From: Candidatus Rokuibacteriota bacterium
Lineage (GTDB): Bacteria; Methylomirabilota; Methylomirabilia; Rokubacteriales; CSP1-6
Length of the DNA: 64,000 nt
Assembly: GCA_003220615.1 (NCBI GenBank)
Contig: QHTB01000139.1
Location: 122,777 to 186,776, forward strand
Direction: 5' to 3'
Of this stretch, positions 9,341 through 17,253 are shown in pieces. The number at the start of each line of letters is the position of its first letter. Position 1 is the stretch's first letter. The notes under the pieces were generated by a model, which searched no databases, was not told the DNA's origin, and was given only the letters and a program-made list of their open reading frames with translations. The translations under genes and the position numbers were made by a program.

Positions 9341-10359
9341 TCGCGATCTCCCTCTTTCCCGCCCCGCGCGACCTCCGCCTCCAGCGCGGCCTTGATGTGC
9401 TCGTTCACCCCCGCCTTCGCCCAGTCGCGGGCCACCCGCACCGCGTTCTTGATGGCCTTCACCGGCGAAGCGCCGTGACAGATGATGGCCGCGCCGTCGA
9501 TGCCGAGCAGCGGCGCGCCGCCCATCTCCGTGTAATCGATGCGCCGCTTGAAGCGCTGGAAGGCCGGCACCGCCAGGGCCGCCCCGACCTTCGAGCGCGT
9601 GTCGCGGTTGAGCTCCTCGCGGATCATCGCACCGAACATCTCGGCCAGGCTCTCGGAGATCTTGAGCGCGACGTTGCCGGTGAAGCCGTCGGTCACGACC
9701 ACGTCGCAGCGGCCGTTGTAGATATCACGGCCCTCGACGTTCCCCAGGAAATTGAGGGACGACTCCTTCAACTGCTCGTAGGTCTCCTTGGTCAGCTCGT
9801 TGCCCTTCCCTTCTTCCTCGCCCACCGAGAGCAGGCCCACCCGCGGGTTGTCGAAGCCGAGGATATCGCGCGCGTACACGTGGCCCATCACCGCGAACTG
9901 CATGAGGTGGGCGGGCTTGGGATCGACGTTGGCGCCGACGTCGAGAAGAACGGTGAAGCGCTTGAGATTCGGGACCACGGCGGCGATGGCAGGACGGTCC
10001 ACGCCGGGCAGGACGCCGATGACGAACATCCCGATGGCCATGGCGGCGCCGGTGTTACCGGCGGACACGAACGCGGCAGCCTCGCCGTCCTTGACGAGCT
10101 GAGCGGCGATGCGCAGGGACGAGTCGCGCTTGCGCCGCAGTGCCTGCGAGGGGCTTTCGCCCATGCTGACGACCTGGGAGGCGTGACGGATCTCGAGGCC
10201 GAGCGTGCCGGCACCGACGCGAGCGACCTCGCGCTCGATGGCGGCTTTGTCACCGACGAGGGTGACGACGGCGCCAAACTCACGCGCCGCCGCGGCGGCA
10301 CCTTCCACCACCACGGCTGGCCCGAAGTCGCCGCCCATGGCGTCCACGGCGATCTTCAT
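9337..10359 (-). CDS. plsX: Phosphate acyltransferase PlsX
   Basis: A 340-residue enzyme forming acyl-phosphate from acyl-ACP for phospholipid synthesis, acting at the cytoplasmic membrane surface. The N-terminal MKIAVDAMGGDFGP is diagnostic, and SAGNTGAAMAIG and VTDGFTGNVALK are conserved family motifs. The rpmF-plsX-fabH order is the standard bacterial arrangement. Upstream spacing to rpmF is 36 bp. Confidence 0.97.
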   Translation of the reverse strand: MKIAVDAMGGDFGPAVVVEGAAAAAREFGAVVTLVGDKAAIEREVARVGAGTLGLEIRHASQVVSMGESPSQALRRKRDSSLRIAAQLVKDGEAAAFVSAGNTGAAMAIGMFVIGVLPGVDRPAIAAVVPNLKRFTVLLDVGANVDPKPAHLMQFAVMGHVYARDILGFDNPRVGLLSVGEEEGKGNELTKETYEQLKESSLNFLGNVEGRDIYNGRCDVVVTDGFTGNVALKISESLAEMFGAMIREELNRDTRSKVGAALAVPAFQRFKRRIDYTEMGGAPLLGIDGAAIICHGASPVKAIKNAVRVARDWAKAGVNEHIKAALEAEVARGGKEGDRE

Positions 10360-10395
10360 GTGGGCGGGTCCTCGGAGAGCAGGCGCCCCGTGGCG

Positions 10396-10578
10396 TTAGG
10401 CTCCTTCCACCGAGACGATTTCGCGGCCCTTGTAGTAGCCACAGTGCGGGCAGATCCGGTGGGGCAGCTTCGGCTCCCGACATTGCGGGCACAGCGACCG
10501 GGTCGGCACGACGAGCTTGTAATGCGTGCGGCGCTTGCGGCCCCGCGTCTTGCTGTGTCGTCGTTTCGGCAGCGGCAT
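10396..10578 (-). CDS. rpmF: 50S ribosomal protein L32
   Basis: A 60-residue basic ribosomal protein. It has the usual N-terminus [13 protein letters not shown] and a zinc ribbon of the CxxC...CxxC type (LCPQCREPK and [11 protein letters not shown]), so this is the Zn-binding (C+) form. No zinc-free paralogue is seen in the window. It follows yceD by 18 bp, the conserved pairing in most bacteria. Confidence 0.97.
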   Translation of the reverse strand: MPLPKRRHSKTRGRKRRTHYKLVVPTRSLCPQCREPKLPHRICPHCGYYKGREIVSVEGA

Positions 10579-10596
10579 CGAGCGTCCTTCCTCTCT

Positions 10597-11112
10597 TCAG
10601 TGATTGAGCCGGCTCGCGATGTCGCGCAGCGCGGCCAACCGGGGGTCGGGCGCCCGGGTCTCGCACGAGCAGGCCGTGGTGTTGCGGTTGACCCCGCAGA
10701 CGGGGCACAACCCCCGACACTCCGGCCGGCACAGCGGCTTCATCGGAAGCGCCAGCGTCGTTTCGGTCTCGATGAGCGAGTTCAGGTTCAGCTCGTCGTT
10801 GTCGTAGAAGTCGAGGTCCAGGTCGTCGGCGCCGAGCTCGGCGTCGTCCGCCACGGCCGGGCGCGGCAGGTAGCGTGCGTCGACCGGCACCGTGATGGCC
10901 ACCGGGAGCGCCTCCACGCAGCGGCCACAGGTCAGCGGCACCGTCGCCGCGAGCTCACCAGTCACCACGACGTCATCGCCGTCACGGGCGACGTCGAGCC
11001 GGACACCATCGAGGCGCCACGCGCGGTCGGTATAAGGCGCGATGAACTCGCCGACGTTGGCGAACGTGAGGCCGTCGTCCGGGATGTCGGAAACCCGAAT
11101 GATCATCGACAT
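10597..11112 (-). CDS. yceD: YceD/DUF177 family protein
   Basis: A protein of about 171 residues of the DUF177 family, nearly always encoded directly before rpmF and implicated in 23S rRNA/large-subunit processing or accumulation. It contains the family cysteine pattern: CGRCVEALPV in the middle and CRPECRGLCPVCG near the C-terminus, which probably bind zinc. The ORF track starts 30 residues earlier, but MSMIIRVSDIPDDGL is the likely start (the ATG two codons later is an alternative), since the upstream part lies in the promoter region. Confidence 0.9.
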   Translation of the reverse strand: MSMIIRVSDIPDDGLTFANVGEFIAPYTDRAWRLDGVRLDVARDGDDVVVTGELAATVPLTCGRCVEALPVAITVPVDARYLPRPAVADDAELGADDLDLDFYDNDELNLNSLIETETTLALPMKPLCRPECRGLCPVCGVNRNTTACSCETRAPDPRLAALRDIASRLNH

Positions 11113-11173
11113 CGCTCCGGGGTGAATCTCGTGTAAGTCTTTGTTGTTAGTGAATTTTTTACGAAACCGGTTC

Positions 11174-11202
11174 AGTGTATCGGCGGGGTCCGGGCAAGTC
11201 AA
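11174..11202 (-). promoter_or_regulatory. Promoter of the yceD-rpmF-plsX-fab operon
   Basis: Reading leftward, TTGACT (11197-11202) and TACACT (11174-11179) are separated by exactly 17 bp, about 60 bp upstream of the yceD start. This is a close match to a sigma-70-type promoter in otherwise GC-rich DNA. Confidence 0.75.
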
Positions 11203-11207
11203 GGAAT

Positions 11208-11236
11208 TTGACCCCCCTGGAGTCGTTTGCTACGCT
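11208..11236 (+). promoter_or_regulatory. Promoter of htpX
   Basis: TTGACC (11208-11213), 17 bp, then TACGCT (11231-11236), 45 bp upstream of the htpX ATG. Its -35 box is only 5 bp from the -35 box of the divergent fab promoter, forming the inverted repeat GTCAA-ggaat-TTGAC. Confidence 0.7.
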
Positions 11237-11281
11237 CTCAGCGGAACTTAGGCCTCCTTTTATAAGGGACAGGAGTCAGTC

Positions 11282-12124
11282 ATGTCCAACATGTTCAAGA
11301 CCGCCATCCTTCTCGCGGTGCTCACGGCGATGCTCATCCTGATCGGGGGTGCCATCGGCGGCCGGCAAGGCATGATGATGGCGTTCATCTTCGCCATCGC
11401 CATGAACTTCTTCAGCTACTGGTTCTCGGACAAGATCGTGCTCTCGATGTACGGAGCCCAGCCGATCGACGAAGCCCAGGCTCCCCGCCTGTACGCCATC
11501 TTGCGCCGGCTGACCACGCGCGCTCAGATCCCGATGCCACGCGTGTACCTGATCCCGACCGACACCCCGAACGCCTTCGCCACTGGCCGCAACCCCGAGC
11601 ATGCGGCCGTCGCCGTCACGGAAGGCATCATGCGGATCCTGGACGAGGAGGAGCTGGAAGGCGTCCTCGCCCACGAACTCTCCCACGTGAAGAACCGCGA
11701 CATCCTCATCTCGACGATCGCCGCGACGCTGGCCGGGGCCATCACCTATCTGGCCCACATGGCCCAGTGGGCGGCCATGTTCGGCGGCCGGCGCGAGGAC
11801 GACGAGGGCGGGAGCCCGTTCGGGGCCATCTTGATGGCGATCCTGGCTCCGATTGCGGCGCTGCTGGTCCAGATGGCCGTGTCCCGATCCCGCGAGTATC
11901 AGGCCGACGCCACCGGCGCCCGCGTCGCCGGCAAGCCGTGGGGCCTGGCCAAGGCTCTCGAGAAGCTCCAGATGGCCCAGCAGGTCGCGCCGATGGAAGC
12001 GAACCCGGCCACCGCGCACCTCTTCATCGTCAACCCGCTGAGCGGGCGGGCGTTCATGAACCTGTTCTCGACGCACCCGCCGATCGAGGACCGGATCGCG
12101 CGTCTTCGAGCCATGCGCGTCTAG
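11282..12124 (+). CDS. htpX: Membrane zinc metalloprotease HtpX
   Basis: A 280-residue M48 protease of the inner membrane that degrades misfolded membrane proteins. Two N-terminal membrane segments are followed by the catalytic HELSH in [13 protein letters not shown], then two further hydrophobic segments, and the third zinc ligand Glu in [11 protein letters not shown]. The C-terminal [16 protein letters not shown] is typical. An AGGAG ribosome-binding site lies 6 bp before the ATG. The length matches the family. Confidence 0.97.
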   Translation: MSNMFKTAILLAVLTAMLILIGGAIGGRQGMMMAFIFAIAMNFFSYWFSDKIVLSMYGAQPIDEAQAPRLYAILRRLTTRAQIPMPRVYLIPTDTPNAFATGRNPEHAAVAVTEGIMRILDEEELEGVLAHELSHVKNRDILISTIAATLAGAITYLAHMAQWAAMFGGRREDDEGGSPFGAILMAILAPIAALLVQMAVSRSREYQADATGARVAGKPWGLAKALEKLQMAQQVAPMEANPATAHLFIVNPLSGRAFMNLFSTHPPIEDRIARLRAMRV

Positions 12125-12160
12125 CGGCGTCGTTCCTTTGTCCACTGCGCCCGGCGTGGC

Positions 12161-13552
12161 ATGATGGCCGGGATGTCCGTGGCCGAAGTTCCGGTCGTCA
12201 CTCGTAACGACGACCTCCTCGACGGTAACCTCATCCGCCGCTGGCTCGCCTGGGGGTTCGTCTGGCTCCTCGTCTTTCCCACTGTCGGTGCCGTCGTCGC
12301 GGCCAAGTTCAATCATCCCGACTTCCTCGGCGGCGTGGCCTGGCTCTCGTTCGGACGCCTGCGACCGATCCACGTCAACGGCGTGATCTGGGGCGCGTTC
12401 TCCACGCTCTTCATCGGGCTGGCCCATTACGTGGTCCCGCGTCTCTGTGGCGTCCGGGTGGCGGGGGAGCGTGTCGGTCCGTGGCTGCTCTGGATCTGGA
12501 ACGTGAACCTCGCCGTCGGCGTGGTGATGCTCGGCCTCGGCGCCAACCGCGGATGGGAGGCCGGTGAGTTCCCGCTCGCCACCGTGATGGTGACGCTCGG
12601 CGTGCTCCTGGCACTCACCGTCCAATTCTTGGTCACGATCGCCCGGCGCACCGAGCCTCCGCTCTACGTCTCGCTCTGGTATCTGATCGCGGCGTTCGTG
12701 TGGACGGACGTGAACCTCGTCCTGTTGCTGCTGGGCCCGAGTCACATCGCCGGGATCAACAACGCGGCCTGGCACGGGCTCTTCATTCACTACGTCGTCG
12801 GGTTGTGGATCACGCCGGCCGGCTACGTCATCATCTATTACTTCCTGCCCGCCAGCCTCCGCGCGCCGCTGTACAGTCACAAGCTCTCGCTCATCGGCTT
12901 CTGGTCGTTGGCCTTCTTCTATCCGTTCGTGGGCATCCACCACTATCTCTACGCGCCGATCGCCGAGTGGGCACAGACGATCGCCATCGTCTCGTCGATG
13001 ATGCTGATCATCCCGGTCTGGACGGTCATCCAGAACTTCTTCGGCACGGTCGGCCATCGCTGGCGCGGGCTCGGATCCAATTTGCCGGCCAAGTTCCTCA
13101 TCACCGGCTCCCTCATGTACCTCGTCGGTTGCTTCCAGGGATCGATCGAAGCCCTGCGCGTGCTGCAGCGACCGACTCACTTCACCGACTTCGTCATCGG
13201 CCACTCGCACATCACGATCTTCGGGACCTTCGTGATCTGGGCGCTGGCGGGCGCCGTCTACGTGTGGCCAAGGATCACCGCCTCGGCGCCATGGTCACTC
13301 GCCCTCGGGAATGGAGCCTTCTGGCTGATCACGGCTGGCATCACCGCGATGTTCGTCGTGCTCGTCACCCAGGGCCTGATCCAGGGGGTCATGCTGATGC
13401 GCGGTGCCGAGTGGCTCGACTCGGTGAATGCGATGCGGCCGTGGTGGTGGGTCCGGACGCTCACCGGCCTGGCGATGGACGTGGGGAATTCGCTGCTCGT
13501 GCTCACGCTCACGCTGGGATCGCTCGGGACCCGGCGGCCGGTCACGGCATGA
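12161..13552 (+). CDS. ccoN: cbb3-type cytochrome c oxidase subunit I (CcoN-like)
   Basis: A 463-residue haem-copper oxidase catalytic subunit with about twelve membrane helices. All expected ligands can be placed: low-spin haem His in RPIHVNGV, a CuB His in FIHYVVGLW, the cbb3-specific Tyr and the CuB His pair in FFYPFVGIHHYLYAP, and the haem His pair in VIGHSHITIFG. It accepts electrons from the c-type subunit encoded next and reduces O2 to water. The ATG at 12161 is used; the ATG at 12173 is equally possible. The stop overlaps the start of the next gene by 4 bp. Confidence 0.93.
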   Translation: MMAGMSVAEVPVVTRNDDLLDGNLIRRWLAWGFVWLLVFPTVGAVVAAKFNHPDFLGGVAWLSFGRLRPIHVNGVIWGAFSTLFIGLAHYVVPRLCGVRVAGERVGPWLLWIWNVNLAVGVVMLGLGANRGWEAGEFPLATVMVTLGVLLALTVQFLVTIARRTEPPLYVSLWYLIAAFVWTDVNLVLLLLGPSHIAGINNAAWHGLFIHYVVGLWITPAGYVIIYYFLPASLRAPLYSHKLSLIGFWSLAFFYPFVGIHHYLYAPIAEWAQTIAIVSSMMLIIPVWTVIQNFFGTVGHRWRGLGSNLPAKFLITGSLMYLVGCFQGSIEALRVLQRPTHFTDFVIGHSHITIFGTFVIWALAGAVYVWPRITASAPWSLALGNGAFWLITAGITAMFVVLVTQGLIQGVMLMRGAEWLDSVNAMRPWWWVRTLTGLAMDVGNSLLVLTLTLGSLGTRRPVTA

Positions 13553-15078
13553 GATCGATCACGACCCTGGCCGCCGGCGCTGGCTTCTTCTTCGTCACGC
13601 TGGCGCTTTTCGTTCAGGGCGTGTTGCCCGCGCTCGTCCCCGAGTCCCGTGCCCGCGAGGTCACGCGAGCGGTCCGCACCGATCTCGGTGACGTGAGCTG
13701 GGTCCGCTATCCGACGCCCGAGTACACCGCCCTCCAGCACGCCGGCCGTGCGGTCTACATCCGTGAAGGATGCTGGTACTGCCACAGCCAGTACGTGCGT
13801 CCGGTGGCCGGCGAGGATCGGCGATGGGGGCCGGTGTCGGAGCCGGGCGAGTACGCGTGGGATCTCCCTCACCTGCTCTCGACACGCCGCATCGGCCCCG
13901 ATCTGTCCCGGGTCGGCCTCAAGTACGGCGACGACTGGCACTACGCGCATCACTGGAATCCACGCCTGACCGTGCCCGACTCGCTGATGCCGCGGTTCCC
14001 GTGGCTGTTCGTCGACATCACGGCCCCGGTGCGCCGTGACGGTGAGCGACTGGTGCTCGAGGTCACCGGGGAATTGCGACGGTACTTCAGCCTCCGCGGC
14101 GATCGACCGATCACGCTCTTTCCCGACGCCGGTGGCCTCGCCTTCGTGCGACCTCGCCCCGACGGCGCCTTCCCTATCGATGGTGTGCCCGTCATCGACC
14201 TCACGGCGTTGCGCGGCCGGCCATTCTCGGAGAGCTCGGTGAGGCTCGTCATTCCGAAGGCGGATCTCGTGGCGCTGGTGAGCTACATCCAGCGGCTCGG
14301 CACGAGCCGGGGCGTCTGGCGCGACGTCTTCGCGCCTCAGATGACGACGACGACCGACGTCGCCATCGCCGCCGATGCCGCCACGCGCGAGCACGGGCGC
14401 GCCGTCTACACGCGGCGCTGCGTCGGCTGTCATGGCCGCGACGGCGACGGCAACGGCGAGGCCGCCACGTTTCTCTCACCGCGGCCTCGCGACTTCACGG
14501 CGGCGATCTTCAAGTTCCGCTCGACACCGTCGGGATCGCTTCCCACCGACGCCGATCTCTTTCGGACCGTCACGCGTGGCGTGCGCGGGACGGCCATGCC
14601 CACGTGGCATGAGCTGCCAATGGAGGACCGCCGTGCGGTCATCGCCTTCATCAAGACGTTTTCCCCGCGCTGGCGCGACGAGAAGCCTGAGCCGGGCGGA
14701 CTGCCGGCGTCACCCCCGCCGGCCTCCACCGCCCTGATCGAGCGCGGGCGCGACGTCTACCAATCGGCCAAGTGCTGGGAGTGTCACGGCGAGCACGGCC
14801 GCGGCGATGGGCCGTCGGCCGCACAGCTCAGAGACGACTTCGAGTTTCCGATCCGACCGACGGATTTCACGCGTGGTCAGTTCAAGGCGGGCGCCACGGC
14901 CGCCGACATCTTCCGCGCGCTGACCGTCGGCCTCGACGGAACACCGATGCCGTCATTCGCCGATTCCCTGCCCGACGAGGAGCGCTGGGCCGTCGCGTAT
15001 TACGTGCTCTCGCTCTCGGCGTGGACCGATCCGCTCACCGGACAGCGCCTGAACGCGCGTCGACGCGACACGGAGTGA
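13549..15078 (+). CDS. ccoO: CcoO (cbb3 subunit II) fused to two cytochrome c domains
   Basis: A 509-residue fusion. An N-terminal membrane anchor (residues 5-28) precedes the CcoO domain, with haem motif CWYCH at 75 in REGCWYCHSQYVRP and the GPDLSRVGLKYGDDWH and PDSLMPRFPWL motifs. An unusual insert of about 85 residues, predicted beta-rich, lies before the CcoO C-terminal helix DLVALVSYIQRLG. Two mono-haem cytochrome c domains follow: CVGCH at 291 with a Met ligand candidate in GTAMPTW, and CWECH at 409 with GTPMPSF. Canonical oxidases put the extra haems in a separate CcoP; no ccoP is present, so this protein may replace both subunits. The start overlaps ccoN by 4 bp. Confidence 0.88.
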   Translation: MRSITTLAAGAGFFFVTLALFVQGVLPALVPESRAREVTRAVRTDLGDVSWVRYPTPEYTALQHAGRAVYIREGCWYCHSQYVRPVAGEDRRWGPVSEPGEYAWDLPHLLSTRRIGPDLSRVGLKYGDDWHYAHHWNPRLTVPDSLMPRFPWLFVDITAPVRRDGERLVLEVTGELRRYFSLRGDRPITLFPDAGGLAFVRPRPDGAFPIDGVPVIDLTALRGRPFSESSVRLVIPKADLVALVSYIQRLGTSRGVWRDVFAPQMTTTTDVAIAADAATREHGRAVYTRRCVGCHGRDGDGNGEAATFLSPRPRDFTAAIFKFRSTPSGSLPTDADLFRTVTRGVRGTAMPTWHELPMEDRRAVIAFIKTFSPRWRDEKPEPGGLPASPPPASTALIERGRDVYQSAKCWECHGEHGRGDGPSAAQLRDDFEFPIRPTDFTRGQFKAGATAADIFRALTVGLDGTPMPSFADSLPDEERWAVAYYVLSLSAWTDPLTGQRLNARRRDTE

Positions 15079-15080
15079 CC

Positions 15081-15245
15081 ATGCTCGAATACCTGACGCT
15101 CGGAGAGTTCGCAGTGGCCGCGCTGATGGCGCTGGCGGCGCTCAGCGCGTTCGTCTGGGGAGTGGCCGGCGGCGCCTTCGGCAACGTGGAGGGCGTGAAG
15201 CAGCGCGTGCTCGAGGCCGAGGACGATGAGCCGCCACGAAGCTGA
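15081..15245 (+). CDS. ccoS: CcoS-like cbb3 oxidase assembly protein
   Basis: A 54-residue protein with one N-terminal membrane helix followed by FVWGVAGGAFGNVEGVKQRVLEAEDDEP. The pattern of helix, Gly-x-Phe-(D/G)-(D/N)-x-E-G and acidic tail is that of CcoS, required for cofactor insertion into cbb3 oxidases. It starts 2 bp after the oxidase fusion gene. The ORF track shows it only inside a longer read-through ORF. Confidence 0.7.
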   Translation: MLEYLTLGEFAVAALMALAALSAFVWGVAGGAFGNVEGVKQRVLEAEDDEPPRS

Positions 15246-15384
15246 GCACGAGCGCCTCGAGCGGTACGCCGGTGGCGAGATCGAGGTCCGTCCCGGCGGG
15301 GTCAATCGCTGGCTCCTCGTAGTCTATGCCGTCCTCGCCGTGTGGGGAGTCTGGTACCTCTTCGCCTGCTGGAAGGTGTCGTGA
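15226..15384 (+). CDS. Small single-helix membrane protein (52 aa) of the oxidase operon
   Basis: Not given as a separate ORF in the track. It overlaps the end of the ccoS-like gene by 20 bp. A charged, soluble N-terminus of about 27 residues (MSRHEAEHERLERYAGG) is followed by one membrane helix, NRWLLVVYAVLAVWGVWYLF. The layout resembles the N-terminal anchor of CcoP or a CcoQ-like accessory subunit, without any haem motif. The next ORF starts within its stop codon (GTGA). It is probably a structural or assembly subunit; the function is inferred from position only. Confidence 0.6.
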   Translation: MSRHEAEHERLERYAGGEIEVRPGGVNRWLLVVYAVLAVWGVWYLFACWKVS

Positions 15385-15479
15385 AGGCGGAGCGAGTCCT
15401 GATCGCCCTTGCCATCCTGAACCTCGCCGTGCTCTTCGTCGAACTGGTCTTCGTCACGATCTCCGGTATCGGCCGATGA
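15381..15479 (+). CDS. Tiny membrane peptide (32 aa) of the oxidase operon
   Basis: A GTG-started ORF, too short for the track, overlapping the 52-aa gene by 4 bp and the next ORF by 4 bp. The product, VKAERVLIALAILNLAVLF and a short tail, is one hydrophobic helix with a basic N-terminus. The tight coupling on both sides is the main support for it being expressed. It resembles the small helix subunits found in terminal oxidases (CcoQ, CydX type) in size only. Confidence 0.5.
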   Translation: MKAERVLIALAILNLAVLFVELVFVTISGIGR

Positions 15480-15568
15480 GCGTTCCCGAGGCGCTGGCGC
15501 TCGTGCTCTTCTTGACCGGCACGGTGGCGTTCTTCGTCTGGGTCGCGATCCTGGCCTTGCGGAAATGA
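15476..15568 (+). CDS. Tiny membrane peptide (30 aa) of the oxidase operon
   Basis: The ATG overlaps the previous stop by 4 bp (ATGA). The product, MSVPEALALVLFLTGTVAFF then VWVAILALRK, is a single hydrophobic helix with a basic end. The last 35 bp of the gene are repeated 146 bp downstream, ending at the ctaG start. This implies that this ORF once overlapped ctaG directly. Confidence 0.5.
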   Translation: MSVPEALALVLFLTGTVAFFVWVAILALRK

Positions 15569-15714
15569 TGCGCAGCCGACCTGTTGTCGCTTGCGCCCGG
15601 CAGTGTCGAGCGCCGGCTTCGCCGGCGCAAGTTCCCCGGGGGAGGTTCGGAAGGGGGGCGGAGCCCCCCTGGGAGCAAATCGTCTGGGTCGCGATCCTGG
15701 CCTTCAGAAAATGA
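15534..15714. repeat. Direct repeat flanking a palindromic insertion
   Basis: A perfect 25-bp direct repeat occurs at 15534-15558 and 15680-15704, extending to 35 bp with 3 mismatches (15534-15568 and 15680-15714). Between them lie 111 bp containing two hairpins with 8-bp stems and 3-nt loops: GCGCCGGC-TTC-GCCGGCGC (15610-15628) and AGGGGGGC-GGA-GCCCCCCT (15652-15670). It looks like a REP/MITE-like palindromic unit with a duplicated flank. The hairpins could also attenuate transcription between the oxidase and ctaG-ccm genes. Confidence 0.7.
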
Positions 15715-16529
15715 ACACGGGGCTCGCGCTCGCGGCCCTGGCGCTCCTCTTCGCGGCATACGCCATCGGGTGGTGTCGTCTCGCTCGACGCTCGGCGAGC
15801 GCCGTCGCGCCGTGGCGGCCGCTCGCCGCTGCCGGAGGGTTGGCGACGTTCGGGCTGGCCCTGGCCTCACCGTTGTCGGAGGCCGCCCACCAACGGTTCG
15901 CCGCCCACATGCTCCAGCACGTCCTGATGATGATGCTGGCGGTGCCGCTCGTGCTGAGCTCCGACCCCTTTGCGGCGCTGGTGTGGGCCCTGCCGCGCCA
16001 GGGGCGGGCAGCGGTCGGCCTTCTTCTCACGCGCGCAGCACCCCTGCGGCGCCTCGCGACCTTTCTCGTGGCGCCTACCGTCGCGTGGGTGCTCAGCGCT
16101 TCGGTCGTGTGGCTCTGGCACGTCCCCGCCCTCTACGACCTCGCGCTCGAGAACGAAATCTGGCACGTCGTCGAGCACGGCGCGTTCGTCATGGGCGCCG
16201 CCGTCTTCTGGTGGCCGATCGTCACGCCTGCCCCCCGCGTACGGCGTCCCCCGGCCGACGGAGCCCGCCTGGCGTACCTCGTCCTGGCCGCGGTCGTCAA
16301 CGGCGGCCTCGGCGTGCTCTTTGCCTCGGCGACCCGTCCGTTCTATGCCGCCTACGCCGGCGCTCCTGACGCCGTGGACGACCAGGCACTGGGCGGTGTC
16401 GTCATGTGGGCGGTCGGGAGCGCCGTGGAAATGGTCGCGATTCTGGTCGTCGTCTGGCGAATTCTGGCCAGGACGGGCTCGGGCGCGTTGACTGGCACCA
16501 GGGCGGTGCGCGAGAATGAATCGGTTTGA
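15711..16529 (+). CDS. ctaG: CtaG-family cytochrome c oxidase assembly protein
   Basis: A 272-residue membrane protein of the Caa3_CtaG family with about seven helices. Family features are HMLQHVLMMMLAVPL, the His-rich WLWHVPALYDLAL and WHVVEHGAFVMGAAVFWWPI, consistent with copper binding or delivery to the oxidase CuB site. The start ATG lies in the second copy of the 35-bp repeat and lacks a good ribosome-binding site, which fits an ancestral ATGA overlap with the preceding tiny ORF. Downstream, ccmA begins within a few bases. Confidence 0.88.
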   Translation: MNTGLALAALALLFAAYAIGWCRLARRSASAVAPWRPLAAAGGLATFGLALASPLSEAAHQRFAAHMLQHVLMMMLAVPLVLSSDPFAALVWALPRQGRAAVGLLLTRAAPLRRLATFLVAPTVAWVLSASVVWLWHVPALYDLALENEIWHVVEHGAFVMGAAVFWWPIVTPAPRVRRPPADGARLAYLVLAAVVNGGLGVLFASATRPFYAAYAGAPDAVDDQALGGVVMWAVGSAVEMVAILVVVWRILARTGSGALTGTRAVRENESV

Positions 16530-16533
16530 CTCT

Positions 16534-17253
16534 ATGATGGCCGATTTCGCTATTCAGATCAGCGCTCTCAAGAAAATCTATGGCGGGCGCCCCATTCTGT
16601 CCGACGTGAACCTCGCCATCCGTCCCGGCGAGGCGGTCGCTCTCCTGGGCGCCAACGGTGCCGGAAAGACGACCCTCCTGAGAATCCTGGCGACGCTGTC
16701 GCGCCCGTCGCGCGGCACGGCCGTCGTGGCCGGTCACGACTGCGTGAAGCACGCCGAGCGCGTCCGCGAGCGCGTCGGCTTCGTCGCCCACGGCGCGTGG
16801 GTGTACGAGGACCTGACCGCGCTCGAGAATCTCAAGTTCTGGACGACACTGAGCGGCCGTCCGATGAGCGCCGAGACGCTTCGCGTCGCGCTGACCGCGG
16901 TGGATCTCGATCGCTTCGCCCACGCTCGGGTGCGGACGTTCTCGGTCGGCATGAAGCGACGCCTGGCCCTGGCCCGACTGACGCTCAGCCATCCGCGCGT
17001 GATCCTGCTCGACGAGCCGTTCGCCGGGCTCGACCAGCAAGCGGGGAAGTGGGTCGACGAATACCTGGCCGCGTTCAAGGCGGGTGGCGGCACCGTGCTG
17101 CTGACCACGCACAGCTTCGGCCGCGGGCTCGGCGTCGCCGACCGCATCGTCATCCTTACCGGTGGCACGGTCGTCCTCGACACGCCGGCGGCCACGCTCT
17201 CGCCCGATGACGTGCGACGCCTGTACGAGGCCCACGCCGAGGACGAAGCGTGA
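16534..17253 (+). CDS. ccmA: Haem exporter ATP-binding protein CcmA
   Basis: An ABC ATPase of about 239 residues energising CcmB/C in System I cytochrome c maturation. Walker A is GANGAGKT, the signature region is FSVGMKRRLALARL and Walker B is VILLDEPFAGLD, followed by the H-loop TTHSF. The ABC signature is degenerate (SVGMK rather than LSGGQ), as often in CcmA. ATGs at 16516, 16534 and 16537 are possible; 16534 avoids overlap with ctaG. The stop overlaps ccmB by 4 bp. Confidence 0.92.
   Translation: MMADFAIQISALKKIYGGRPILSDVNLAIRPGEAVALLGANGAGKTTLLRILATLSRPSRGTAVVAGHDCVKHAERVRERVGFVAHGAWVYEDLTALENLKFWTTLSGRPMSAETLRVALTAVDLDRFAHARVRTFSVGMKRRLALARLTLSHPRVILLDEPFAGLDQQAGKWVDEYLAAFKAGGGTVLLTTHSFGRGLGVADRIVILTGGTVVLDTPAATLSPDDVRRLYEAHAEDEA

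Noticed and set aside
11276-13210. 644-aa minus-strand ORF opposite htpX and ccoN
   Set aside because: It is rich in Asp, Arg, His and Glu with no domain and lies antisense to two clear genes; a GC-codon shadow.
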